Shown piece by piece: positions 53,814 through 64,000 of a stretch of DNA of 64,000 bases. Position 1 is the first letter of the stretch, and the number at the start of each line of letters is the position of its first letter. The DNA comes from Roridomyces roridus (lineage: Eukaryota; Basidiomycota; Agaricomycetes; Agaricales; Mycenaceae). Made by a program: the position numbers and the translations under genes. The notes beneath the pieces were generated by a model. That model was not told the origin of the DNA. It worked only from the letters and a program-made list of their open reading frames with translations, and made no database searches. The DNA lies in contig JARKIF010000007.1 of assembly GCA_029378245.1 (NCBI GenBank), forward strand, positions 1,364,001-1,428,000, written 5' to 3'.

Positions 53814-55330
53814 ATGATGTCTTTAATTCGCGCTTTCAGGAAACTAGGCCTACCCAAGTCCAACGACGATCCTCCGTGTGAAGGACCCTCGTCAGCGGAC
53901 CAGGTACTTAAACCCACTCTCCCTCCCGAAATATGGCATACCATCTTGGGGTTCGTCATTCGCCACAATGGGCGGAAATCCATCGCTCTTGAGGACCCCT
54001 TTCTTCCTCCATACACGACAGAATCTTCCCCGCTGGACGATATCCCGACCCAGTTGGACCGTTCCTCAGTGCCATTAGTCTGTCATCTATGGCGTTCTAT
54101 CGCAGCTCATATCATACCTGAATACCTGAGAATCAGGTCGATACCTCAACTTGGCGCCATTGTACGCAAGCTTGAGGACGACCCGTCCTTGGGGGAGTGC
54201 GTCCAACGGATAGACTTCCAGATCGCCGAACCACTCACGACGCCGGTGTGCCGCACTCTCATTCCCCGTCTGCTGCGCCGCACACCGAGTCTCATGATAT
54301 ACGTCAATCAAAATGGCAGCGACTTTCGGCCAGAGACCCGCACCCCTCCTGAGGTGATCAAGGCTCTGGCAGAGTCCTGTGGACCGTCTCTGAAACGCCT
54401 GGAATGGTCGAACGCGGGCGAGGTAGAGATATCGTGTCTTTTCACTTCTCCCAATAATCTTTCTACAGGCCCCAGCGTGGTGTGATCTCGCTGACCTCTG
54501 CCAACATGCGCCGAACCTTCGGACGCTTCGGCTTTCATGGATATTCTCCTACGAACAGCCATTGGTGGGGGAGAAACCAAACTTGCCTTGTCTCGAGACG
54601 TTGTCTCTGGGACTTATTCCAGACCCTATTGACAACATTGTCGATATCCCTATAACTTGGAGTCCCCTCCTGGACTGTTTGACCTCTAACCCACATGCAC
54701 TTCCCTCTCTCCGTCGTTTCGATATCGAAATCTTCCCCGCAGATGCCCGGTTTTTCAAAGTTCACGGAGCGAAAATCCGCACCCTCCGCACCACAAACTG
54801 GAGCAGGCCTCCCAAGCTCCCCGCCACTCTTCCTCTTCTCTCCAATCTCGATACACTCGTGCTGGCTCAAAGCACGGAGTACGTGACTTTTCCGCGGTCC
54901 CATCCAACACTACGCCGTATCTGCATCGCACCCTTCATGGAGGAGCATGTCTCAGTTCCACGTCGACTCTTCAACCCTGCGGTCCTTCGCGTACGCCATT
55001 TCATTCTACCTCTCGAAACTACCCGTCACTCATTCGACCCACAGCCGCTCGACAGTGTCTTGCTATCCATTGACGGCACCAAACTCCCTGCCTTGGAAGA
55101 GGTCCGTCTCCGGAACATCGGCATCCTTACCCACATCGTCGATGAGCCCGCATGGCTCCTCCGATGGTACAGGCGTTGGAGCCTCCGAAACGTCAAGTTT
55201 CTTGACATGCATGGTCGCTCGTTCGGTGATATCAAAGGTGCAAACTTATCAGAGTTGTAGTAGACTCGCTCCTGACACGTCCAATGTAGATCCAGACCAC
55301 GACGTCCTCCTCAACTCCGTGCGGGGCTAG
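53814..55330 (+). CDS. F-box/LRR-like protein
   Basis: Mushroom-type F-box protein, probably a substrate receptor of an SCF ubiquitin ligase. Seen: MMSLIRAFRKLGLPKSND, then the F-box-like LPPEIWHTILGFVIRH with a later VPLVCHLWRSIAAHIIPEYL. Leucine-rich-repeat-like segments follow: LGAIVRKLEDDPSLGECVQR, LAESCGPSLKRLEWSNAGE, LCQHAPNLRTLRLSW, LPCLETLSLGLIPDP and LPSLRRFDIEIFP, ending in LLRWYRRWSLRNVKFLDMHG. One intron lies near 54423-54470. A final short intron (55238-55287) replaces an in-frame stop at 55260 and ends the protein at DHDVLLNSVRG, TAG 55330. These receptors expand quickly in Agaricomycetes; targets unknown. Confidence 0.82.
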
Positions 55331-55514
55331 CCCCATCTCTTGTTCTTCTTTTCTTGGATCTCAGAGTGAGCAGTCATGTCAACACTGCCACTACTTGACC
55401 TTGAAGCGTTCAATACACGCGTCTGTTCGCCAAACCAATATCTGTATCATGTATATGTAGATAGTGCTGTCCGTCATCGAAAAATAGGAACACCGTTCTG
55501 CAAGTAGTATCTAT

Positions 55515-58500
55515 CTATCGAATGAAGAGACTAGTCAGAATCGAAAACGCGCAGGCCGCAGCGCAGGCGATGAATCCCAACGCATATCCAGAAGGATTAT
55601 CCTGCACGCTGACGGACCAGAGCTATATCGCTTTCCGTTAATAACGCGAACATCAAGCCACAAGAAAGAACGTACATAGCCACCAAGCACCGGGACCGAA
55701 ACAGCGTGCTAGACTGACAATGCTCTGTGCAATTCCGTTGGCTAGACCAACGGCGTTTGGTGGGGTCACTAGTTAGGGTTGACAGACACGTCAGCCCAGC
55801 TACTTGCGGTTTGGAGGCAGGGGAAAGGGCATACTGTAATTCAGGAGAATTGACATCGAGGTGTAGCAAAAGGTGCTTCCGCAATATCTTAGGGCGCTGC
55901 GGGAAGAAAGGACATCAGATTGGGCCGGAGATTGATTGGACAGTGGAGGTCCTTACGTGGTAACGGCCAAGGCTACGACGCCAAAAGGTAAGCAAAGGAG
56001 CCAACGATCGAACGGAGGGTAGCATACCAGACATCAGTGGGAGATTACCATCGTCGGAGGCGCTGGCAAACGGTCGGAGCAACGTCACCACGAGGTATGC
56101 GGGGATGAAGAGAGCAGATCCGATGCGGAACATGGAGAGGTGCGAGAAGCGGCCTCGTGGGGGCCTGGAGTTGGTTAGCTGAAGCGTGATGAACGAGCCA
56201 CAAAAACGACACTAACCCAATATTCCTAGGATAAAAACGAGGCGTCAACAAATGCAGCTTGGTCTGCCTCGGGGAAAAGAACGTACGGATACAGGTAAAA
56301 CTGGTACGCAATTTGGGCTAGGCACATCAGAGCAACTATGCAGAAATGTTAGCGGGACATTTGTGAGTGCAAGACTGACTGACTGAGTTGTGCGAAATGC
56401 CCGGCTTCTAGATTAAGGCCCCCGGCTTCATAGTCGCTGGAACCATATTGAGACCACAGTCGAGTGTGCAAAAGAAACGTACGTGACAAGATATGATAGA
56501 AACACTTGGTCGTGCGTGGTTGTATGGAGGGCAAGCATACCATACTGTATAATGACAACGACTGGAAGTTGCGAAGCCATGGAAGGCGGTGGAGGTTCGA
56601 GGGCGGCTTCCAGATCCGTCTCTGGGTGGTGCAAAGACGCACGACGCGACTCCAAGATGGGTTCAAGGCCATCAACAGCATCTCCTTCCGAACGCAAGAG
56701 CAATTGTTGCGCATCCAGTACCGCAGGAGGGGTTTTGACTCCAGGATGCGCAAAGATACTGGGCACGGCAGAAGGGCGGCGGCCAGCAGGGCTGCCTTCC
56801 AAAGTCTGAGAAAAGGATGGTTGGCGGATGACGCCAGACGGGCGCCTGGGGGAGCCCAATCTTCCTGGGTGTATGGCGGTTCCCGCGGACGAGCGGCGAT
56901 TCGAAGGTGATCCGGGCATCTGGGGAGATATTCTTGAAGGGCGTCGACCTGGGGTAGGTGTGAGGAGGTCGCTTTCAGGATCCTCGGCGTCAAAGACATC
57001 GATGGACTCGGCGTCTCCTCCAGAGCCCATTTCGGTATCGCTCTCGAAGGGGTCCTCGTTATCGACATTCATCGCGGCCGCAACCCACAAATCAGCGATG
57101 TTGGTCACCGCATTTTCGTTCGCCATGAGCAATCTCTGTGCGAAATTGAGGTCACTGGTAGTCGACTCGCGGTGGTTAGTCGCATCGACATTACTCCCTC
57201 GACGTCTTCGGACAGCACTCCTCATGCTCAAATTGGTGGTAGCATTACTGGCCAGACGGTTACGGTAGCTTCCAGTGTAGCCATAGGCAGAACCGTTCGC
57301 CCGGCTCGTCCGCGAAAAAGTACGCGTCCGGTCGAGCCGTACCGCTGGTTGTGGAGAGGGAGTATCTGCGATGGATGTAGGGGCATCGGGAACTCGCTGC
57401 GCAAAGTACCCCTGGAAGCCTTGGGATACTTTCTTGTGAATGGCGCCCACAAATGACTGGGGCTCATCATCCTCAAACACAGGGGTGGGAGGTCGGGATT
57501 CTTCCTCAGGTATAGGAGGATGAGCATCTTCAGGCTTCTCGATGAGTCGGATTCTGCCTTCTCGTGGCCCGCCTTCCGGTCCTAGGAAGCATCCCAAGAT
57601 GGATCCTAGGCACGAGGACTATTAGCGCGGTTTGAGCCCAAGTCTAGAAGAAGATGCACCTGTCAGGGTTACCGATGCAGCAACGCAACAGGGTAGCAGA
57701 TAAGGGTAGGTGGCGAATAAAGTACCCTCAAACACACTGGGCCATTTTACAGCTGGCCGCTCGACTGAGAAGGATGAGTGAGTAATGTGGGAAAGCTAAA
57801 AGCGAGACGACGAACAGGAGCCACCAACAATGGCACCAGCCACACCTCCCATGCCCCAGCAGAATCTAAGACAGAAGACGATCAGCACATACAATCTTCC
57901 GAGGAGAGTGGTGTACCCTAAGATCGCATAAGCTCTGGCTTCATTCGTAGGATCTGTGACGAAGGACACTGAGCCACGGGCGACACCAACAGCGCCGGCA
58001 AAGATGCCCTGGAGCAGCCGGACACAAATGGCTTGTTCAAGAGTCGTGCTAGTCCCGAAGACTACGCATGTTACTGCGCTGCCCAGTAGCGAAACTACGA
58101 GCACGAAACGGCGACCATACTGATCTGCTACAGTTGCCTGAAATTCGGTCAACGGACCGCATCGAGTGAGAGAACGAGCGTACCCATAGGATCGCGGTCA
58201 AGAATTGAGTCAAGAAAAAGGCAGATACTGTGAATTACGTCTGAGTGTTTTGAGGGACGGACCGGATATAGACATACCTAGTATGCCCGTCCAGAACGCA
58301 ATATCGGATTCGTCGGTCCATTCGTGAAAGCCTTTGTGTGACTAGTCATACCACGATAGATACGAATTGCAGAGTTTCGGACCTTTGACCATGAACAGAA
58401 CGAAAGGCGTCGAAACATTGGCTGAGAGAAATTCGCCAAGCATTGTCTTTGGAAAATTTGTCAAATCTTGTTTGAAAAGAGAGCCGGAAACTTACGATAG

Positions 58501-58777
58501 AAAGAACGATCATGGACAACACAGGTAAGGGCGTCGCGTACGTCTCTGCAGAGGATTGTATCATGTGAGGAATTGGAGGTGGTTCAGTGCTTGGGGCACC
58601 GCCCTCCTCTTCGTTGGTTTCCCGCCTCCATAGTGAAACGAAGCTAGAGCGACGCTGGCTACCGAACGATTGCAGTCGGCCTAAGAGCCTGCCGACCGGA
58701 GTCTGCTCCGTAGTGTCGGGTGTATCGTCGAGGGCGGACTCTGAATGTACAGGTCCAAAGGTACGTCGCGGAGGCAT
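55515..58777 (-). CDS. MFS transporter with long central loop (YCR023C-like)
   Basis: Major facilitator family, probably vacuolar or plasma membrane. Seen: N-terminal cytosolic region MPPRRTFGPVHSESALDD, helices beginning TPLPVLSMIVLSI, the first-half signature ATVADQYGRRFVLVVSLLGS, ICVRLLQGIFAGAVGVARGS, PTNEARAYAILGFCWGMGG. The loop between helices 6 and 7 is very long, roughly 300 residues, Ser/Arg/Pro-rich with phosphosite-like RRPS and RRSS patterns. It is followed by helices including LPVVVIIQYGMLAL, FRIGSALFIPAYLVVTLL and a final exon ending YALGFIACAAACAFSILTSL, LFIR at TAG 55515. This architecture resembles yeast YCR023C and related proteins. Many introns in the last third. Substrate unknown. 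Confidence 0.82.
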
Positions 58778-60341
58778 GGGAGATGGGAAAGTAGGTGGGG
58801 CGCAGTCTTAAAGGGCGGCTAATTCAGCGCAAAGGCGCCAGTGTTTGTTCACGTCATTGACATGATCACGCTCAGTCTTTTCCTTTTCTGCAGACCACCA
58901 TATCCTTGAGCTTACTTGGTACTACAGACGAGCCCGAGGCCTTCTCCAGAATACTACAATTGCACCTCCAAAAATAATGTCCCTGCGGTTTCTGGCAACG
59001 AGTCATCTTCCCGTTTCCTTGATGCTCTGTTCCCGCAAAATTTTATATGCTGTCTCTTCTCTCTTGGGCGGTGGTAGACCGCACAGTGCGTGAGAATACC
59101 TGGGCCTACTGTGCTGTACTATGACTCTGGATCAGTCAAAGTCGCGGCATCATATATCGCCTTCCAAGGTCTATACGCTGAGATACGGATACAGACTTGT
59201 TTCTGGAGGTTCTCGAACGGCCGACCCGTCTCCGGTCAGCGTCGCTGTCCGCGTCTGTTTCAAGTACACTCGTGCCGCATTTGATGTTTTTTGTGTTCTC
59301 TGTCGCTCTCGGACGGGTCGCCACACTATTCACATCAGACCAGCACTGTTTCGCGGCACATGCAACAGCCGTGTTTGCCAGATGACTGGGTACGCATAGC
59401 TCCAACTGTTGAACTGTAAATTCGCCCGCTCTTCCCGTGCCTGACTGCACAGGCTGTGAGACAACGTCGGTGTTCCCACCTTCACCGCCGTCGACTGCCG
59501 TTCATGACCGACGACTCACCAGCGGAGCCGCGCGTAATCTTGCCTGAAATACTCGTATTATCATCTGGGAGTCAGGAGTGGCATGACATTTGCATCATTC
59601 CATTCCACTGCACCAGACTCTATGGTGTCGGAGCAATATTCTGCGACGGATGTACCACCATTCCTCTGCTTGTCAAGATTGACTGCTAAAACAGGTGGCC
59701 CGAGCAATCGAAAAACGGGGCTTATGCTTCACAGGATCGACCCGAAAAAAACGCGATTTGAATTGAGATGGCGCTTTTCTTTCGATTGGGTGTTCTTGAG
59801 TTTACTGAGGCGGGATCCGCGTGGCGCGCTAATGGAGATGTTTGCCGAGTCGCGTGCCGCTTAACGGGACACTTTTATTGTCGTGCGAAACGGAAGTAAA
59901 CCGCATGTCCGTGAACGGCCACCTTTCCGATTTGACCATGATAGTTGCCATTCACTTCGTACTGGTTTTCCTCCCTCCATCATCCCGCACAGCTGTGCAT
60001 TCGAGCTGAGCCTGTATCTGGTCTGCCAGCAAAGCACCACCTGAAACATTTACCGACAAAAAACTTTGTTCAAGGGCCAAATGACTCCATTCGGGCTCTG
60101 GCCGGGAAACTCACTCAGCTTTCCTGAAAAATGTGCAAAAAGGACCCTGAAGATCGGCTTCGAGCACAACATGCGCGTCTCTCGCACTCAGCCACCGGTG
60201 TCAAAGAAACCACCCATTTTCGCTGTACTAATCCATGACAGTTTGTATCATCCTCAAACCGAATTGGGCTCCGGAGAGAGAAGCCTGGAAACTTAATCTT
60301 TCGTCCCGGATCGGGTATGTAAATCACTCGGGCAGCACGCA
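58778..60341. other. Intergenic region, no supported gene
   Basis: About 1.6 kb between divergent genes. Frames of 60-100 codons overlap on both strands (for example plus 59583-59864), none with family signatures. It should contain promoters for the MFS gene (left) and the terpene synthase (right). Confidence 0.4.
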
Positions 60342-60349
60342 TATATAAA
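60342..60349 (+). promoter_or_regulatory. TATA box of the terpene synthase gene
   Basis: TATATAAA lies about 150 bp before the chosen start and only about 20 bp before an alternative upstream ATG (60370). Transcription should begin downstream of that ATG, which favours the start at 60496. Confidence 0.5.
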
Positions 60350-60495
60350 CGATCACCAACAGCTTTCTAATGACTCGCCCCCTGTTTCTAATCGAGACGC
60401 GTTTTTCTCTTTTACTCCCATCTCCCTTCCCTTTCGGCCCCGGCCCTCCTTCTACTTCCCCCGCCTCGCCTTTACTACTTCTCCTTCTTTTCTCC

Positions 60496-61950
60496 ATGTC
60501 TTCAACTTCTACTCCCCCGCCGAAAAAATTCATTCTTCCCGACCTGGTCTCACACTGCGACTTTCCCATCCGCGTCAGCAGACACCGCAAGCAGGTCGAG
60601 GCCGAGACCAAGAGGTGGTTGTTCAAGGGAGACAATCTGCGAGGGCGCAAAATACGCGACCAGTTCCATGGGCTCAAGTCAGGAACACTCAGCGCCATGT
60701 GCTACCCGGATGCAGGCTGCCCTCGTGCGTCTCCATTCTGTTGACAATACAAATTCATCATCTCTTCTGCAGAGCTGCGTGTCGCCAACGACTTTTTGAC
60801 ATACCTCTTCCATCTCGACAATCTCTCGGACGACATGGACAACCGCGGCACAAAGACAACTGCAGACGTTGTGCTAAACTCCCTTTATCACCCGCACACC
60901 TTCCATTCATCTGCGCGCGTCGGAAAGATGACGAGAGAGTACGTTCCCTTTGCAGCTCAGTTAACATGGGTCCTGACCGCTACCGTTCTCCTCGCAGCTA
61001 TTACAAGCGAATGGTTCGAACTGCAGCACCCGGGACCCAGCAACGTACGTACCCTTGAACCCTGACGGGTTGCTATAATTCTGATTTTAATGTCCAGGCT
61101 TCATCGAGACCTTCGATTTTTTCTTTCAAAGCGTAACGCAGCAAGCCATGGATCGCGCCGCGGGTGTAATTCCTGATCTGGAATCCTACATTGCCCTGCG
61201 ACGGGATACGTCTGGTAAGCATCCACTCATTACCGAGTTTTCTCTCTTTCTGACGTGCAAGGACAGGATGCAAGCCATCGTTCGTCCTCATCGAGTGCGT
61301 CCTTGTTTCTTTCTATCCAAACGCGGCAGACTCACCTTGCATCCAGATACGCCAATAATCTGGACATCCCCGACGAGGTGATGGAACACCCTCTCATCGC
61401 GAGTCTGGGAGAAGCGACCAACGACCTCGTAACGTGGTCCAACGTATGTCTTTAATTTCCTCTCCAATGTGTTAGCCGCGTGCTGACTCGGCTTGTGGCG
61501 TACAGGACATCTTCTCTTACAACGTCGAGCAGTCCAAGGTGCTTACTCCCTTCCGTTCTGCCCGCGTGTGCGCAGTCGACTGATCATGTTTCCCAGGGTG
61601 ATACGCACAATATGATCCCCGTCGTGATGAACGAGCAGGGTCTCGACCTGCAGTCTGCTGTCGACTTTGTCGGTGAAATGTGCAAGCAATCTATCGACCG
61701 CTTCAATGAAGACCGCTCGCAACTACCGTCATGGGGACCCAAGATTGACAGGGATGTCGCCGTCTATGTGGATGGGCTGGCAAACTGGATTGTTGGGTAA
61801 GTAACGCACTCTGCCAATATCCGATCCCGCCGCTGACCCTTGGTGCCAAGCTCACTACACTGGTCCTTTATGACCGAGAGATATTTCGGCAAAGGGGGGG
61901 CTGCTGTTAAGGCGACTCGGATTGTGGAATTGCTCCCTCTTCGGAAATGA
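60496..61950 (+). CDS. Sesquiterpene synthase (class I terpene cyclase)
   Basis: Cytosolic class I cyclase, expected to convert farnesyl diphosphate to a sesquiterpene. Seen: MSSTSTPPPKKFILPDLVSH, then RVSRHRKQVEAETKRWLF, a YPDAGCP stretch and an intron. The acidic motif region FLTYLFHLDNLSDDMDNRGT carries DNLSD, a variant of D(D/E)xxD. RRDTSGCKPSFVLIEYANNL and the Mg-binding triad NDIFSYNVEQSKGDTHN (NDxxSxxxE) follow. The end is LANWIVG, then LHWSFMTERYFGKGG and ELLPLRK at TGA. Six or so introns of about 50 nt. Length about 350 residues is normal. The neighbours (MFS transporter 1.7 kb away, divergent) do not include P450s or other tailoring enzymes, so cluster membership is unclear. Confidence 0.92.
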
Positions 61951-62684
61951 GCTCTCCTAGGCCTGTTTTTATCGGCCAACAAACTCGATATAATTCGAAA
62001 TTCGACGGTGCGCATCCCTCGCTTTTCCCCGCGGAAGGAAGACCTTACATCCTCACAGGTCCCGGCCCTCTTAATTTCTATTATACGCCCGGAAGGATCA
62101 ATACTTTATTGCGGACGCGTGCCTCTGGAGTTCCCGCTGTATCACCGCTCGTCTTCGCCGCATTGGACAAGGACACTCAAAACTATCATAAATGTATCCT
62201 ATCTGAACTCTTGACTCTTTCTATTGTACTTGTATCATCCCTAGACACCCCACACTCTAGCTCCGACTTTCCTTTTCGTCCCTGCACATACTTACTACCC
62301 ACCTTCGTTACCTCCTCTCCTCTCTCCGCTTTCCTAGAATAGATTTCTGTTTATTTGCTACTTATTGCTTAGTTTGAATTCATCCACATTTGGGATTCAT
62401 AAATGCCATCGGTGCCGTGGTGCACAGTCTGCAAGCGGATTCGGACTTATTAAGGGTTTGTCCGTTTGAATGCCCATTTTGAAGGATTGTCATGCATCCA
62501 GTGTCCGCGCCCAGTGAGGACGGGACACGCACAGCTTTCAGGTTCGGCGCAACGGGATCACCGTCTCCTGCTAGTACACCTCGTTGTGGAACGCGATCAT
62601 GCTGCGGTTGCCAGTGTGTACCTGTGGCACTTGAGACGGGAGACGCATCAAACGTATGGGTAGGAGTCTGTTGTAGAATGAAAT
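61951..62684. other. Downstream flank of the terpene synthase, no supported gene
   Basis: About 730 bp. Frames of 65-131 codons overlap on both strands and match no family. The first 100 bp or so should be the 3' UTR of the terpene synthase gene. Confidence 0.4.
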
Positions 62685-63026
62685 TTATTCGAGTGAATAT
62701 CCGACTATGAGGGCCCAATCGCAGTTCTCCGGGAAGAGATCTGGAGCGGCAGACAAACTATAATCAGCGGACTCGATTTTCGGGAATGCAGAGGCCTGGC
62801 TCGTAACTAGAAGATGTATCAGCATATACTAATACGGGATCTTTTTGTTCATACCGGGAGACTTGTTCCAGTGTGGTGTCATCATTCAGGAAGTAATGGA
62901 GCTGCTCGACATTGTCGTTACAGCAGCTTGGATATCACGGATAGAAATGGAGGTGCGTTTGGATCGGGAGCTTTGAGTGAGAACATAATTCGGCCGGTGT
63001 ACGCTGACCATTCAGCATCATGATAT
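62685..63026 (-). CDS. Unassigned minus-strand coding-like stretch
   Basis: Adjacent minus-strand segments look coding once short introns are allowed: FLDIMMLN, APDPNAPPFLS, then either LHYFLNDDTTLEQVSR with YEPGLCIPENRVR, or a shifted reading containing FPKIESADYSLSAAPDLFPE and CDWALIVGYSLE ending at TAA 62685. The two readings need different splice phases, and I could not settle between them. Composition (Trp, Tyr, Asp, Pro) is protein-like, but I recognise no family. The start lies further upstream or is lost. It may be a real intron-rich gene or a decayed one. Confidence 0.3.
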
Positions 63027-63602
63027 CAAGGAAAAGGACTCCGTTGTCGACGAATATCAAGACCCAGTTTCTAGAGCGTAATAAATCAATGGAATGCACA
63101 AATCTATCCGTTCAGCGGTGCCCCGTGTCGCGGTTGATTGAATTCCTTGCAGCGTGGCATCGGAATAAAATAAAAAAGACAAAAAAAAAGATCATCTTGC
63201 CCCTTGAGCTTGAATGGAACCGCGCCGTGCCGCCCATGAACGGGTTTCGGACAAGCAAAATACTGATGTCAGTGAGTTCGTCAACGAGAGAGATCCTTCG
63301 AGTTTGGCTTGACGCTGAAAGGGATGGGCACGCGGTGGTTGCTCAATGCCAGATTTGTGCCAGATCATAGTCCCGGTATAGCAAAACGCATTCGAACAGA
63401 GGCCAAAGTCAAACACACTTGATGTTCCCGTTTTGCGAAAAGAAGACGCGCTCGGTGGGCGGGGGTCGGATGGTGGCAAGTTGCAACGCACCTAGACATC
63501 TGTCACGTGACGGTGATCTAAATCCCGACTCGGAGCGCCGCGGCTTCCCAACTCTCACATCCACTGATGCAGACTCTCTGTATCCTTTCTCAAAAGCAGA
63601 GG

Positions 63603-63964
63603 GAGGCACGACCAAAATGGTAGCGTTAGGCGTTGATGGCGCCTATTGATTAGGCCAGATTGCCGTGATCGTTGCATACGCCTATCCATCAATGCTCGGC
63701 ATTAAATGCCAAGACTCGGATTCAGCAGTGAGTGGCGGTTAGAAACGGGTTAGGTTGGGTTCGGTTGGGTTCGGTTAGGATAGGTTGGGTGGTTAAAGGT
63801 TAGGTTGGTTAAAGTTAGGACCCAAGGGATGGTGTAAAAAAAATTGGGGGAGGGACTTGTGAAATTTCAGGCAGCCAGGGATGATTGCCGAGCATTGATG
63901 GATAGGCTTTGTCACGTGCAATAGGCGTCGGACACGCCTAACGCTACCATTTTGGTATAGACTC
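63603..63964. mobile_element. 362-bp long-TIR element with 9-bp target duplication
   Basis: Terminal arms are long inverted repeats. CCAAAATGGTAGCGTTAGGC, continuing GT, occurs near the left end (63612) and reversed at the right. Further in, CCTATCCATCAATGCTCGGC (then A) is perfectly inverted (about 63681 and 63887). The direct repeat AAGCAGAGG lies at 63594-63602 and 63965-63973. Arms over 90 bp plus a 9-bp duplication fit a non-autonomous Mutator-like element. The loop (about 63738-63826) is made of GGTTAGG/GGTTGGG-type units. No coding capacity. Confidence 0.78.
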
Positions 63965-64000
63965 AAGCAGAGGTTCTCCAGTCAAGTGCTAGATCCGGGC

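Noticed and set aside
63738..63826. Possible true telomere repeats
   Set aside because: Units are degenerate (GGTTAGG, GGTTGGG, GGTTCGG) rather than a uniform TTAGGG array, and the block lies inside a TIR element with unique sequence beyond it.
1..64000. CRISPR arrays, rRNA or clear tRNA genes, bacterial operon structure
   Set aside because: No spaced identical repeats of CRISPR type, no rRNA-like blocks, and no cloverleaf I could recognise by eye; intron-rich eukaryotic genes rule out a bacterial source. A tRNA scan would be needed to exclude tRNAs fully.

Overview
The window looks like nuclear DNA of a basidiomycete fungus, most likely an Agaricomycete. Genes are dense and sit on both strands. 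Nearly every one is cut by many introns of about 45-60 nt. The protein families (SPX-EXS exporters, alpha-arrestin, PAQR receptor, Ser/Thr-rich single-pass proteins, F-box/LRR-like protein, sesquiterpene synthase) are typical of mushrooms. I joined exons by eye from GT-AG (some GC-AG) signals and protein continuity. Start and stop positions are usually firm; some internal junctions are not.

Layout. 1-6.8 kb: two tandem SPX-EXS (Syg1/Xpr1-like) phosphate-exporter genes, the first cut by the window edge; a TA-flanked MITE follows the second by 20 bp. 7.4-12.3 kb: VPS16 (HOPS/CORVET tethering) and an alpha-arrestin, both minus. 13.0-14.4 kb: a nest of terminal-inverted-repeat elements, including a second, almost identical copy of the MITE. 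15.4-20.4 kb: a RmlD/MAT2B-like reductase, a mitochondrial TPR protein, LSM8 and a triose-phosphate-translocator-family carrier. 21-27.3 kb: a MurQ/GKRP-like SIS protein, a DHA1-type MFS transporter and a DJ-1/PfpI protein. 27.7-28.1 kb: two more TA-flanked inverted-repeat elements. 28.4-31.9 kb: a tandem pair of paralogous single-pass membrane proteins whose tails end in a PPxY motif. 31.9-37.1 kb: a PAQR receptor divergent from PWP2.

37-42.5 kb is gene-poor. Its clearest gene is a 62-residue protein resembling a chitin-binding CBM5/12 module. 42.5-49.1 kb holds a sugar-porter MFS gene, the DEAD-box helicase DHH1, SDH5 and a glutamine-synthetase-like gene. 50-55.3 kb holds a small C2-like protein, MAK5 and an F-box/LRR-like protein. 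55.5-58.8 kb holds a YCR023C-like MFS transporter. 60.5-62 kb holds a sesquiterpene synthase. The right end carries an unassigned minus-strand coding-like stretch and a long-TIR element with a 9-bp target duplication.

Most genes are housekeeping (vesicle tethering, rRNA processing, mRNA decay, respiration) and do not form one pathway; the terpene synthase is not surrounded by obvious tailoring genes. The most interesting points are an apparent 2-nt micro-exon conserved in the tandem membrane-protein pair, the PPxY tails of that pair, the MurQ-like protein lacking one expected catalytic Glu, the CBM-like microprotein, and at least five inverted-repeat transposable elements whose boundaries and target-site duplications can be read directly.
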